Shown here: in pieces, positions 1 to 5,808 of the stretch
How the letters are laid out: every line of letters starts with the position of its first letter
Position numbering within the stretch: the first letter of the stretch is position 1
NCBI GenBank assembly: GCA_964617385.1
Contig: CAZTYX010000087.1
Location: 1 to 6,527, forward strand
Source of the DNA: JADHMP01 sp964617385
GTDB lineage: Bacteria > Bacteroidota > Bacteroidia > Flavobacteriales > Flavobacteriaceae
DNA: 6,527 nucleotides
Direction of reading: 5' to 3'
Notes under the pieces: generated by a model
What the model was told of the DNA's origin: nothing
Seen by the model: the letters and a program-made list of their open reading frames with translations, nothing else
The model's database searches: none
Translations under genes and position numbers: made by a program

Positions 1-248
1 TGCCCCGTGCAAAAACACTCATTGCAGAACACCACCCAAACGTGTTTATTTGTGGTCACTCGCACATTCTTAAGGTAATGCATGACCAGAAAAGGAAACA
101 CTTACATATAAATCCAGGAGCGGCAGGTATTTCTGGTTTTCATAAAATAAGAACCATGCTGCGATTCACATTGGATGCTGGAAAAATAGAACATTTGGAA
201 GTGATCGAAATAGGCCTAAGGGGCGCACTATCGAATGCGGTCAATTGA
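1..248 (+). CDS. Metallophosphoesterase, YfcE/MJ0936-like (C-terminal part only)
   Basis: This is the 3' end of a gene that begins before the window; the open frame runs from the first complete codon at position 3 to a TGA at 246-248. The visible part carries the GHSH motif (54-65), matching the final metal-binding GHxH of calcineurin-like phosphoesterases, and an NPGAAG segment (111-128) that corresponds to the conserved NPGS-type turn of the small YfcE/MJ0936 family. Known members are cytosolic, dinuclear-metal phosphodiesterases of about 160-180 residues, often with unclear physiological substrates. The N-terminal DxH and GNCD-type motifs would lie outside the window, so activity cannot be judged. 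The last 21 bp overlap the 3' end of the convergent DUF4293 gene. The family call is fairly firm; the substrate is unknown. Confidence 0.85.
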   Translation, partial: PRAKTLIAEHHPNVFICGHSHILKVMHDQKRKHLHINPGAAGISGFHKIRTMLRFTLDAGKIEHLEVIEIGLRGALSNAVN

Positions 249-605
249 TCGGACTAAGGCTTCATCTTTTCGAATAAGGCGACGTGCCCATGCAGCAAAA
301 ATCACATTTAAGAACGATAATAACAATACAGCTTCAGTCCATCCCCAAGAATGAGTGCGTTTAAAATGAGGCACATAAAACCCTAATTGTACCAATTGAA
401 GTCCGATTAACAATAGGCATACAAGTGCTTGAATGGGCCGCTTGTTGTATAGAAAAAGTGCTATTAACGCTACTATTGGACTCAAAAGAAAGCCGAAATT
501 TTGGGAAAATACAGTTGGGATAAGGTCTGATTGCGATCCGTACAAAAGGGTTGCTGAAAGCAATAAAACAATAAGCAAATGAAGGGACTGTAGGCGTTGA
601 ATCAT
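228..605 (-). CDS. DUF4293 family four-helix membrane protein
   Basis: This is a 125-residue, very hydrophobic protein starting MIQRLQSLHLL. Four membrane helices are visible at about residues 7-24, 37-53, 58-78 and 89-107. The charged C-terminal tail (RRLIRKDEALVRSIDRIR) should lie in the cytoplasm by the positive-inside rule. The MIQR start, the length and the tail with a KDE.LV.S.DR pattern are what I recall as typical of DUF4293, a Bacteroidetes family of unknown function that is often found beside rho. No catalytic or ligand-binding motif can be seen. The ATG at 603-605 is chosen because it gives the family's usual MIQR start; there is no Shine-Dalgarno sequence, as is normal in this phylum. 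The gene is divergent from rho, and its 3' end overlaps the metallophosphoesterase. The function is not known. Confidence 0.85.
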   Translation of the reverse strand: MIQRLQSLHLLIVLLLSATLLYGSQSDLIPTVFSQNFGFLLSPIVALIALFLYNKRPIQALVCLLLIGLQLVQLGFYVPHFKRTHSWGWTEAVLLLSFLNVIFAAWARRLIRKDEALVRSIDRIR

Positions 606-618
606 TATGATTTTTTTA

Positions 619-626
619 CAAAATTA
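619..626 (-). promoter_or_regulatory. Possible -7 element for the DUF4293 gene
   Basis: On the minus strand this reads TAATTTTG, a full match to the Bacteroidetes -7 consensus TAnnTTTG. It lies 13 nt upstream of the DUF4293 start, which implies a leader of only about 10 nt. No TTG (-33) was found at the usual 17-23 nt spacing, and the region is so AT-rich that a chance match is possible. Confidence 0.3.
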
Positions 627-640
627 AGTTTTTTTTAAAA

Positions 641-673
641 TTGTATTTTTTTAGAATAAAAATTGTAATATTG
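641..673 (+). promoter_or_regulatory. Likely rho promoter (TTG-N22-TAATATTG)
   Basis: A TTG at 641-643 is followed after 22 nt by TAATATTG at 666-673, one mismatch from the TAnnTTTG consensus used by the Bacteroidetes primary sigma factor. Transcription would start near 677-680 and give a rho leader of about 65 nt. The position in the divergent gap fits rho being transcribed away from DUF4293. Confidence 0.45.
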
Positions 674-695
674 CTTCATACTTCTGGAAAATCTG

Positions 696-737
696 AATCT
701 TTACCCCTCCCAATTTTAATTTCATTATTCATTATTA
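696..737 (+). promoter_or_regulatory. G-free, pyrimidine-rich rho leader segment (possible rut-like site)
   Basis: The predicted rho leader contains 42 consecutive nucleotides without a G, including the C-rich core ACCCCTCCCA (703-712) and then an ATTCATT-type repeat. Such RNA cannot form strong structure, and Rho prefers to bind unstructured C/pyrimidine-rich RNA. Autogenous control of rho through its leader is known in E. coli; applying it here is inference from composition and position alone. Confidence 0.3.
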
Positions 738-744
738 GTTTTTT

Positions 745-2247
745 ATGTACGAAATAGCGACGCTTAAAACCAAAAAGCTTCCTGAATTGCAAGAAATTGC
801 AAAATCAATTGGTGTGAAACGCATCACAGGTTTAAAAAAAATGGATTTGATTTATCAAATCATAGATTTCATTGCCTCTAACCCCCAAACCACTGAGCCT
901 AAAAACGAAGCTCCAACCCCAAGGGAAGAGAAAACAGAAAAAACACTAAAAATAAAACCCATTCAACCCGTTAGAAAAAATACGCCTCCTCCCGCCAAAG
1001 AATCTAAAGGAAACAATGGTTTTCAGGAAAATCGTTCCAACGGAAATGGGAAACATAAGAATAAAAAATTTAAGGGAGAGGTCAATCACAATAAGGACCC
1101 AAGAAACCGATACAGAGAACCTGATTTTGAATTTGATGGTATTGTAACTACTGAAGGAGTGCTCGAAATCATGTCCGAAGGGTATGGTTTTTTACGTTCT
1201 TCTGACTATAATTACTTGTCTTCTCCAGATGATGTTTATGTGTCTCAATCACAAATACGTCTTTTTGGATTAAAAACAGGGGATACTGTTTTAGGAACAG
1301 TACGTCCACCCAAAGAAGGCGAAAAATATTTTCCCCTCATCAAAGTAGATTTTATCAATGGTCTAGACCCCAAATTGGTTCGTGATCGTGTTTCATTTGA
1401 ACATTTAACCCCCCTTTTTCCACAAGAAAAATTTAACCTGGCCGATAAAAACAGTACCATATCCACACGCATCATGGATTTGTTTTCTCCAATCGGAAAA
1501 GGACAGCGCGGCATGATTGTATCGCAACCGAAAACGGGTAAAACCATGTTACTTAAAGATATTGCCAACGCCATTGCAGCCAATCACCCAGAGGTGTATC
1601 AACTGATTTTATTAATTGATGAACGTCCTGAAGAGGTGACTGACATGCAACGCAATGTGGACGGTGAAGTGGTGGCCTCTACTTTTGATGAGCCCGCTGA
1701 CCGACATGTAAAAGTGGCTAATATTGTGCTTGAAAAAGCCAAACGTCTTGTAGAATGTGGACATGATGTGGTGATTCTTTTGGATTCTATCACCCGATTG
1801 GCACGGGCCTATAATACTGTTCAGCCTGCCTCTGGGAAAATTCTTAGTGGTGGTGTAGATGCCAATGCCCTTCACAAACCCAAACGCTTTTTTGGAGCTG
1901 CTCGAAATATTGAAGGCGGTGGTTCACTCTCTATAATTGCCACGGCATTAACCGAAACGGGCTCTAAAATGGATGAGGTTATTTTTGAAGAATTTAAAGG
2001 AACTGGAAATATGGAATTGCAGTTGGATCGAAGAATTGCCAACCGCCGAATATTCCCTGCCATTGACTTAATTTCTTCCAGTACACGAAGAGATGATTTG
2101 TTACTAGATGAGAATACGATCCAGCGCATGTGGATTATGCGAAAATATCTTGCTGATATGAATCCTGTAGAGGCCATGGAATTTATAAACGATCGCTTTA
2201 AACGTACTCAGAGTAATGAAGAGTTTTTGATTTCGATGAATCAATAG
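745..2247 (+). CDS. rho: Transcription termination factor Rho
   Basis: Rho is a hexameric, RNA-dependent ATPase and helicase that binds nascent RNA and releases RNA polymerase. The 500-residue protein has the expected order of parts. A Rho N-terminal helical domain lies at about 5-45. A low-complexity, Lys/Asn/Pro/Glu-rich insert follows at about 46-128. The cold-shock-like RNA-binding domain is at about 130-208 (GYGFLRS, DDVYVS). The RecA-like ATPase core covers about 215-490. In the core I see the Walker A motif PKTGKT (262-267), the catalytic-Glu segment LIDERPEEV (290-298), Walker B VVILLDS (342-348), the Q-loop region GGVDANALHKPKRFFGAARN (369-388) and the R-loop FKGTGNMELQLDRR (417-430). 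Leu290 matches E. coli Leu208, so bicyclomycin sensitivity would be expected. The protein is about 80 residues longer than E. coli Rho because of the insert. The ATG at 745 starts right at the N-terminal domain. The gene converges on the sulfatase with 17 bp between stop codons. Confidence 0.98.
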   Translation: MYEIATLKTKKLPELQEIAKSIGVKRITGLKKMDLIYQIIDFIASNPQTTEPKNEAPTPREEKTEKTLKIKPIQPVRKNTPPPAKESKGNNGFQENRSNGNGKHKNKKFKGEVNHNKDPRNRYREPDFEFDGIVTTEGVLEIMSEGYGFLRSSDYNYLSSPDDVYVSQSQIRLFGLKTGDTVLGTVRPPKEGEKYFPLIKVDFINGLDPKLVRDRVSFEHLTPLFPQEKFNLADKNSTISTRIMDLFSPIGKGQRGMIVSQPKTGKTMLLKDIANAIAANHPEVYQLILLIDERPEEVTDMQRNVDGEVVASTFDEPADRHVKVANIVLEKAKRLVECGHDVVILLDSITRLARAYNTVQPASGKILSGGVDANALHKPKRFFGAARNIEGGGSLSIIATALTETGSKMDEVIFEEFKGTGNMELQLDRRIANRRIFPAIDLISSSTRRDDLLLDENTIQRMWIMRKYLADMNPVEAMEFINDRFKRTQSNEEFLISMNQ

Positions 2248-2249
2248 CG

Positions 2250-2286
2250 CTCAATCTACTCGAATTAGCGAGTGAGTTTAGCTTTT
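2250..2286 (+). terminator. Possible rho terminator lying in the sulfatase 3' end
   Basis: ACTCG (2258-2262) pairs with CGAGT (2269-2273) around a 6-nt loop. An outer CTC/GAG pairing (2250-2252 with 2274-2276) is possible across a 5-nt bulge. A broken T tract, TTTAGCTTTT (2277-2286), follows on the plus strand. No T tract follows on the minus strand. The stem is short and the T run is interrupted, so this is a weak call. The structure overlaps the last codons of the convergent sulfatase. Confidence 0.35.
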
Positions 2287-3686
2287 AACACTTTCTTTAA
2301 TTCCAACACAATTTCTGGAAATTGATCAGCAACATTATGCGTTTCTTTTGCTGTACTCCTATGGTCATATAGTTCTACCTGCCCCTCTTTATGCACCACC
2401 ATACGATGCGTTTCTGTGCGTAGAGTGGTTGCTTGATTTGTATAGGCCACAGCACTGTGTCCCATTTGGTTAGGATTATCTAAAATGCCCTTTAAAGAAA
2501 CGCCTTCAACAAACGAAGGAGCATCAATGGCAGCCAAGTCACATAAGGTGGGAAAAAGATCAAGAGTTTCCACCAAAGCTTCTGTTTGTGCGCCTTTGTT
2601 TTTCATTTCTGGATCATAAATAATTAATGGTGCGTGTAGGGCTTCTTCAAACAGACTGTGTTTTCCCCAAATGCCATGTTCTCCGAGATGCCATCCGTGA
2701 TCACCCCACAACACAACAATAGTATTTTTATCTGCACCACTTTGCTTAAGTGCTTCTAAAATCTTTCCTACTTGGGCATCGGCATAACTTACTGCAGCTG
2801 CATAATGCCGACGTACTTCACTCGCAAATTCTGCATCAGTATTGGGATCTTTTCCCCAACGGTTATATTTCATAAACTCACCAGAGGAATGCCAAGTGGT
2901 CTTCCCTTTGGGTTTTTCAGGGTATTTAATTTCAGGAAGATTAACACCTGCATATAGATCATAATAAGCTTTTGGTGCCCCAAAAGGCAAGTGGGGCTTA
3001 ATGATACCCACTGCCAACAAAAATGGAGATTGGGCTGTTGCTAGTTGCTTTAATTGCGAAACGGCTTCTGCAGCAATCGCTCCATCAGGGTAGCTATTGT
3101 CATTACCTTCAAAATGTTGAAAAACATCCATTTCGCCAGCTTCATTTCTAATTTCTCCTTGTGCTAAGCCGTGCATCACTCCTCTGGGATGTTCCCATGG
3201 ACCGACAGGCAAAAGGTGTTTGTCCCAGGCTCCTGGCATTTCTATTACAGTACTATCGTTCCAATCGGCTCCTCCTCTACCTCCTGGATGATGCGAAACC
3301 TTTCCCACAGAAACTGTTGTATAGCCATGGGTCTTGAACCACTCAGGCAAACTAGGATCTATTTTGCCTTGGTTTTTTCGCATGTTAGCTGCTCTTAAAA
3401 AAAGAGCATTGTTGCCCGGTGGGCCATATTTTCCTGTAAGTAAGGTATAACGCGATGGACCACAACTGGGTGCATTGACAAAATGACGCTTGAAACGCAT
3501 GCCCATTTCAGCCAAACCATCAATGTGAGGGGAATTTATATAATCTACGCCAAAGCTTTTTATTTCGGGGCGCAAATCATCCACACATATCAACAAAATG
3601 TTTTTTTTAACAGGAGCCGTTTTGGATTGACATGCACCCAATGTGAGCAAACCAATACCTATAATTATGGAATGTTTAAATGTCAT
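2265..3686 (-). CDS. Type I formylglycine sulfatase, iduronate-2-sulfatase-like (S1_7-like), lipoprotein
   Basis: The enzyme should hydrolyse sulfate esters, probably on a sulfated polysaccharide or glycosaminoglycan fragment. Numbered from the ATG at 3684-3686, the protein has 473 residues. It begins with a lipoprotein signal, MTFKHSIIIGIGLLTLGAC, with lipobox Cys19, so it should be anchored in the envelope. The catalytic signature CGPSR (75-79) has Cys75 for conversion to formylglycine by a maturase that is not encoded in this window. Metal and sulfate-binding candidates are Asp36 and Asp37 (VDD), Lys129 (SVGK), Lys230 and His232 (KPH), Asp329 and His330 (GDHGWHLGEH) and Lys342. The VDDLRP start, SVGKVSHHPG and GDHGWHLGEH resemble iduronate-2-sulfatases and SulfAtlas S1_7, but the substrate cannot be read from sequence. 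A longer reading from a TTG at 3705-3707 adds seven residues and is less likely. No clear promoter is visible; the rpsT terminator just upstream implies one in 3687-3750. The frame is intact. Confidence 0.92.
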   Translation of the reverse strand: MTFKHSIIIGIGLLTLGACQSKTAPVKKNILLICVDDLRPEIKSFGVDYINSPHIDGLAEMGMRFKRHFVNAPSCGPSRYTLLTGKYGPPGNNALFLRAANMRKNQGKIDPSLPEWFKTHGYTTVSVGKVSHHPGGRGGADWNDSTVIEMPGAWDKHLLPVGPWEHPRGVMHGLAQGEIRNEAGEMDVFQHFEGNDNSYPDGAIAAEAVSQLKQLATAQSPFLLAVGIIKPHLPFGAPKAYYDLYAGVNLPEIKYPEKPKGKTTWHSSGEFMKYNRWGKDPNTDAEFASEVRRHYAAAVSYADAQVGKILEALKQSGADKNTIVVLWGDHGWHLGEHGIWGKHSLFEEALHAPLIIYDPEMKNKGAQTEALVETLDLFPTLCDLAAIDAPSFVEGVSLKGILDNPNQMGHSAVAYTNQATTLRTETHRMVVHKEGQVELYDHRSTAKETHNVADQFPEIVLELKKVLKAKLTR

Positions 3687-3750
3687 GTATCTATTTCTTT
3701 TTATCAATTAATGGGGCATATTCTTTTAAAAATAAAGAAAAAGAACCAAC

Positions 3751-3778
3751 AAAAAAAGGCTTCCATGGGGAAGCCTTT
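3751..3778 (-). terminator. Intrinsic terminator of the tRNA-Glu-rpsT unit
   Basis: A perfect 10-bp stem, AAAGGCTTCC (3755-3764) with GGAAGCCTTT (3769-3778), has a 4-nt loop. On the minus strand it is followed directly by a run of T (complement of the A run at 3751-3757). It lies 21 bp after the rpsT stop and before the sulfatase start, so it separates the two. No T run follows on the plus strand, so it acts in one direction only. Confidence 0.88.
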
Positions 3779-3799
3779 GAAATAAGATTAAAAACTGAT

Positions 3800-4051
3800 T
3801 TAAAGCGCGCTTACATGCTTGGCTAATTTAGATTTTAAATTGGCCGCCTTATTTGCATGAATAATATTCTTTTTAGAAAGCTTATCTATAAGAGACACCA
3901 CTTCTGGAAAAGCTTTAGCCGCTTCTTTTTTGTTGGTCATGTCTCGCAACTTGCGAATCGCATTTCGAGTTGTTTTGTGTTGGAAGCGGTTGCGCAAACG
4001 TTTTTTGTTGTTAGATCGAATGCGCTTTAATGCAGATTTATGATTTGCCAT
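3800..4051 (-). CDS. rpsT: 30S ribosomal protein bS20
   Basis: bS20 is an 83-residue basic protein that binds 16S rRNA early in 30S assembly. The N-terminus MANHKSALKRIRSNNKKRLR is the classic bS20 start, and the rest is Lys/Arg-rich and helical up to the AKHVSAL end; the length is normal for the family. The ATG at 4049-4051 lies only 17 nt after the 3' end of tRNA-Glu. That gap is AU-rich with no Shine-Dalgarno sequence. The gene is therefore probably transcribed from the tRNA promoter, and tRNA 3' processing would leave an mRNA with a leader of 17 nt or less. A strong terminator follows. In E. coli bS20 represses its own translation; nothing here shows that directly. Confidence 0.97.
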   Translation of the reverse strand: MANHKSALKRIRSNNKKRLRNRFQHKTTRNAIRKLRDMTNKKEAAKAFPEVVSLIDKLSKKNIIHANKAANLKSKLAKHVSAL

Positions 4052-4068
4052 AATTATTATTTAAATCG

Positions 4069-4140
4069 TAGCCCGTAGGGGAGTCGAACCCCTCTTTCCA
4101 GGATGAAAACCTGGCGTCCTAACCGATAGACGAACGGGCC
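4069..4140 (-). tRNA. tRNA-Glu (anticodon UUC)
   Basis: The minus strand folds into a complete 72-nt cloverleaf. The acceptor stem is GGCCCGT/ACGGGCT with a G1-U72 wobble. The D arm is GTCT/GGAC. The anticodon stem is CCAGG/CCTGG with loop TTTTCAT, which places TTC at 34-36 (genomic 4105-4107). The T arm is AGGGG/CCCCT with loop TTCGACT, and the variable loop has 4 nt. The discriminator is A and the next bases are CGA, so CCA is not encoded and must be added by the CCA-adding enzyme, as is common in Bacteroidetes. It lies directly upstream of rpsT and 91 bp after the proS stop. Confidence 0.97.
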
Positions 4141-4155
4141 ATAAATTTTCGTGCG

Positions 4156-4186
4156 CAAATGTAAGTTTAAAAATATTATTACACAA
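4156..4186 (-). promoter_or_regulatory. Promoter of tRNA-Glu-rpsT (TTG-N20-TACATTTG)
   Basis: On the minus strand a TTG (4184-4186) is followed after 20 nt by TACATTTG (4156-4163), a perfect match to the Bacteroidetes -33/-7 pair. The start point would fall near 4150, about 10 nt before the mature tRNA 5' end. It is the only good match between proS and the tRNA, so it should drive both the tRNA and rpsT. Confidence 0.75.
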
Positions 4187-4231
4187 CCTATTTTAAAATT
4201 AACCTAGCACACATTTTTAAGGCGCCCAAAA

Positions 4232-5710
4232 TTAGTACGCCTTTGCAAAAAGAACCCTCTGTGTGGAGGGCTTTCCAGAATAGATACAGCTTCCTTTCTC
4301 TAAGGGTTGATCTAAAGGAATACAGCGAATGGTAGCTTTGGTTTCTTTTTTAATTTTTTCTTCTGTTTCGGCGGTACCATCCCAATGTGCAGACAAAAAC
4401 CCACCTTTCTCTTCCAATAGGCTTTTAAAAGTGACATAATCGTCAACAGGGGTAATGTGAGCATCACGTCGCTGTTTGGCCCGTTCAAACATTTCTGTTT
4501 GCATTTGTGGTAAGGTGGTTTGCACCCAATCCACTACTTCTTCTTGGGCAATGAATGTTTTTTCAAAGGTGTCTCGTCGCGCCACTTCCACGCTGCCCTT
4601 TTCTAAATCTTTGGGACCTATGGCAATTCGCAAGGGCACTCCTTTGAGTTCATAATCGTTAAATTTAAAACCGGGGGTGACATTGTCTCTGTTGTCAAAT
4701 TTCACTCGGATATTGTTTTGTTGTAGCTCCTTTTGGAGTTTAGTGGCCACAGCAGCAATGGCTTGTTGTTGTTGCTCATCTTTAAAAATAGGAACTATGA
4801 TCACTTGAATTGGTGCTAAATTAGGTGGAATAACAAGACCATTATCATCTCCATGCGTCATAATTAAAGCCCCAACCAAACGAGTGGAAACCCCCCAAGA
4901 GCTCGCCCATACATATTCATTTTGTCCCTCTTTGTTAGCATATTTTACATCAAATGCTTTGGCAAAATTTTGCCCTAAAAAATGGGAGGTACCCGCTTGC
5001 AATGCCTTTCCGTCTTGCATTAGGGCTTCTATGCAATATGTTTCAACTGCTCCTGCAAAACGTTCACTTTCTGTTTTAATACCCTGTATAACAGGAATAG
5101 CCATATAGTCTTCTACAAAACGGGCGTAAATAGAATTGATGGTTTTGGTTTCTTCTAATGCCTCTTCTTTGGTGGCATGCGCAGTATGCCCTTCTTGCCA
5201 TAAAAATTCAGCCGTGCGCAAAAACAAACGGGTTCGCATTTCCCAACGCACCACATTAGCCCATTGATTGAGCAATATGGGAAGGTCTCTGTATGATTGA
5301 ATCCAATTTTTATAGGTGTTCCATATAACAGCCTCACTGGTGGGACGCACGACCAATTCCTCTTCCAGTTTGGCTTTGGGATCAACCATTAATTTGCCAG
5401 GTTTTTCAGGATCGTTTTGCAAACGGTAGTGTGTCACGATAGCACATTCTTTTGCAAAACCTTCTGCATTTTTTTCTTCGGCCTCAAACAAACTCTTTGG
5501 GACAAACAAGGGGAAATAGGCGTTTTGATGTCCAGTTTCCTTAAACATTTTATCCAACTCGGCTTGCATTTTTTCCCAAATCGAATAACCGTAAGGTTTA
5601 ATAACCATACAGCCTCTCACGGCTGCATTTTCTGCCAAATCAGCTTTAATTACCAATTCGTTATACCATTTTGAATAATCTTCCGTTTGTTTTGTAAGTT
5701 TTTTTGCCAT
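4232..5710 (-). CDS. proS: Prolyl-tRNA synthetase, archaeal/eukaryote-like type (ProS type 3)
   Basis: This cytosolic enzyme charges tRNA-Pro with proline using ATP. The 492-residue protein is the class IIa form without the large editing insertion (INS) seen between motifs 2 and 3 in E. coli ProRS. Motif 1 lies at about 33-71 (GCMVIKPYG to FPLFVP). The RPTSE segment is at 122-126. Motif 2 is at about 148-175 (NQWANVVRWE to FLWQEGHT). Motif 3 is at about 272-296 and includes THGDDNGLVIPP. The anticodon-binding domain spans about 300-400. A C-terminal ProRS-specific domain follows, with Cys463 and Cys475 left of the zinc-site type and ending in an aromatic Tyr, as usual for this type. The ATG at 5708-5710 gives the expected MAKK start. 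A good promoter lies upstream, and no clear terminator separates it from the tRNA-Glu promoter. Confidence 0.98.
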   Translation of the reverse strand: MAKKLTKQTEDYSKWYNELVIKADLAENAAVRGCMVIKPYGYSIWEKMQAELDKMFKETGHQNAYFPLFVPKSLFEAEEKNAEGFAKECAIVTHYRLQNDPEKPGKLMVDPKAKLEEELVVRPTSEAVIWNTYKNWIQSYRDLPILLNQWANVVRWEMRTRLFLRTAEFLWQEGHTAHATKEEALEETKTINSIYARFVEDYMAIPVIQGIKTESERFAGAVETYCIEALMQDGKALQAGTSHFLGQNFAKAFDVKYANKEGQNEYVWASSWGVSTRLVGALIMTHGDDNGLVIPPNLAPIQVIIVPIFKDEQQQQAIAAVATKLQKELQQNNIRVKFDNRDNVTPGFKFNDYELKGVPLRIAIGPKDLEKGSVEVARRDTFEKTFIAQEEVVDWVQTTLPQMQTEMFERAKQRRDAHITPVDDYVTFKSLLEEKGGFLSAHWDGTAETEEKIKKETKATIRCIPLDQPLEKGSCIYSGKPSTQRVLFAKAY

Positions 5711-5736
5711 TATTTTTTTGGCATAGAATTTGCCAT
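5710..5736 (-). other. Possible upstream mini-ORF (MANSMPKK) overlapping the proS start
   Basis: Inside the predicted proS leader an ATG (5734-5736) opens eight codons, MANSMPKK, and ends in TAA (5710-5712). That stop shares its last A with the proS ATG (TAATG), an arrangement often seen in translational coupling. The same stretch can form a small hairpin, TGGCA/TGCCA (5719-5723 with 5731-5735), that would cover the mini-ORF start. It contains one proline codon. Short ORFs of this length are common by chance, so this is only a candidate. Confidence 0.2.
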
Positions 5737-5764
5737 TATATTGTTATAAATATGAATCTGGATG

Positions 5765-5797
5765 CAAAACTAAACTTTTTAGCATACATTTTCGCAA
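5765..5797 (-). promoter_or_regulatory. Promoter of proS (TTG-N22-TAGTTTTG)
   Basis: On the minus strand TTG (5795-5797) and TAGTTTTG (5765-5772) match the Bacteroidetes consensus with a 22-nt spacer. Transcription would start near 5760, leaving a proS leader of about 50 nt. The element lies within the 98-bp gap between the divergent proS and lipoprotein genes, which also argues against coding sequence there. Confidence 0.6.
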
Positions 5798-5808
5798 AAC
5801 AGCTGATT

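Noticed and set aside
1245..2177. Several minus-strand open frames inside rho
   Set aside because: They are shadows of a strongly conserved gene and have no recognisable protein features.
3687..3707. Longer N-terminus for the sulfatase starting at a TTG (3705-3707)
   Set aside because: The ATG at 3684-3686 directly begins a standard lipoprotein signal; the TTG adds seven residues without benefit.
3483..3785. 100-aa plus-strand frame across the sulfatase start and the rpsT terminator
   Set aside because: It runs through the terminator hairpin and a real gene start, and its sequence has no domain-like features.
4191..4202. AT-only palindrome after proS, considered as a terminator or operator
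   Set aside because: It has no GC in the stem and no T tract in a useful place; such palindromes are common in AT-rich spacers.
5785..5792. TACATTTT as a -7 element for the aromatic lipoprotein gene
   Set aside because: It has one mismatch and no TTG at the proper distance; not strong enough to annotate.
5704..5808. Longer N-terminus for the aromatic lipoprotein, from a TTG at 5704 or an ATG at 5752
   Set aside because: It would overlap the proS start or promoter and bury the signal sequence behind 19-35 extra residues; the ATG at 5809 fits a signal peptide.
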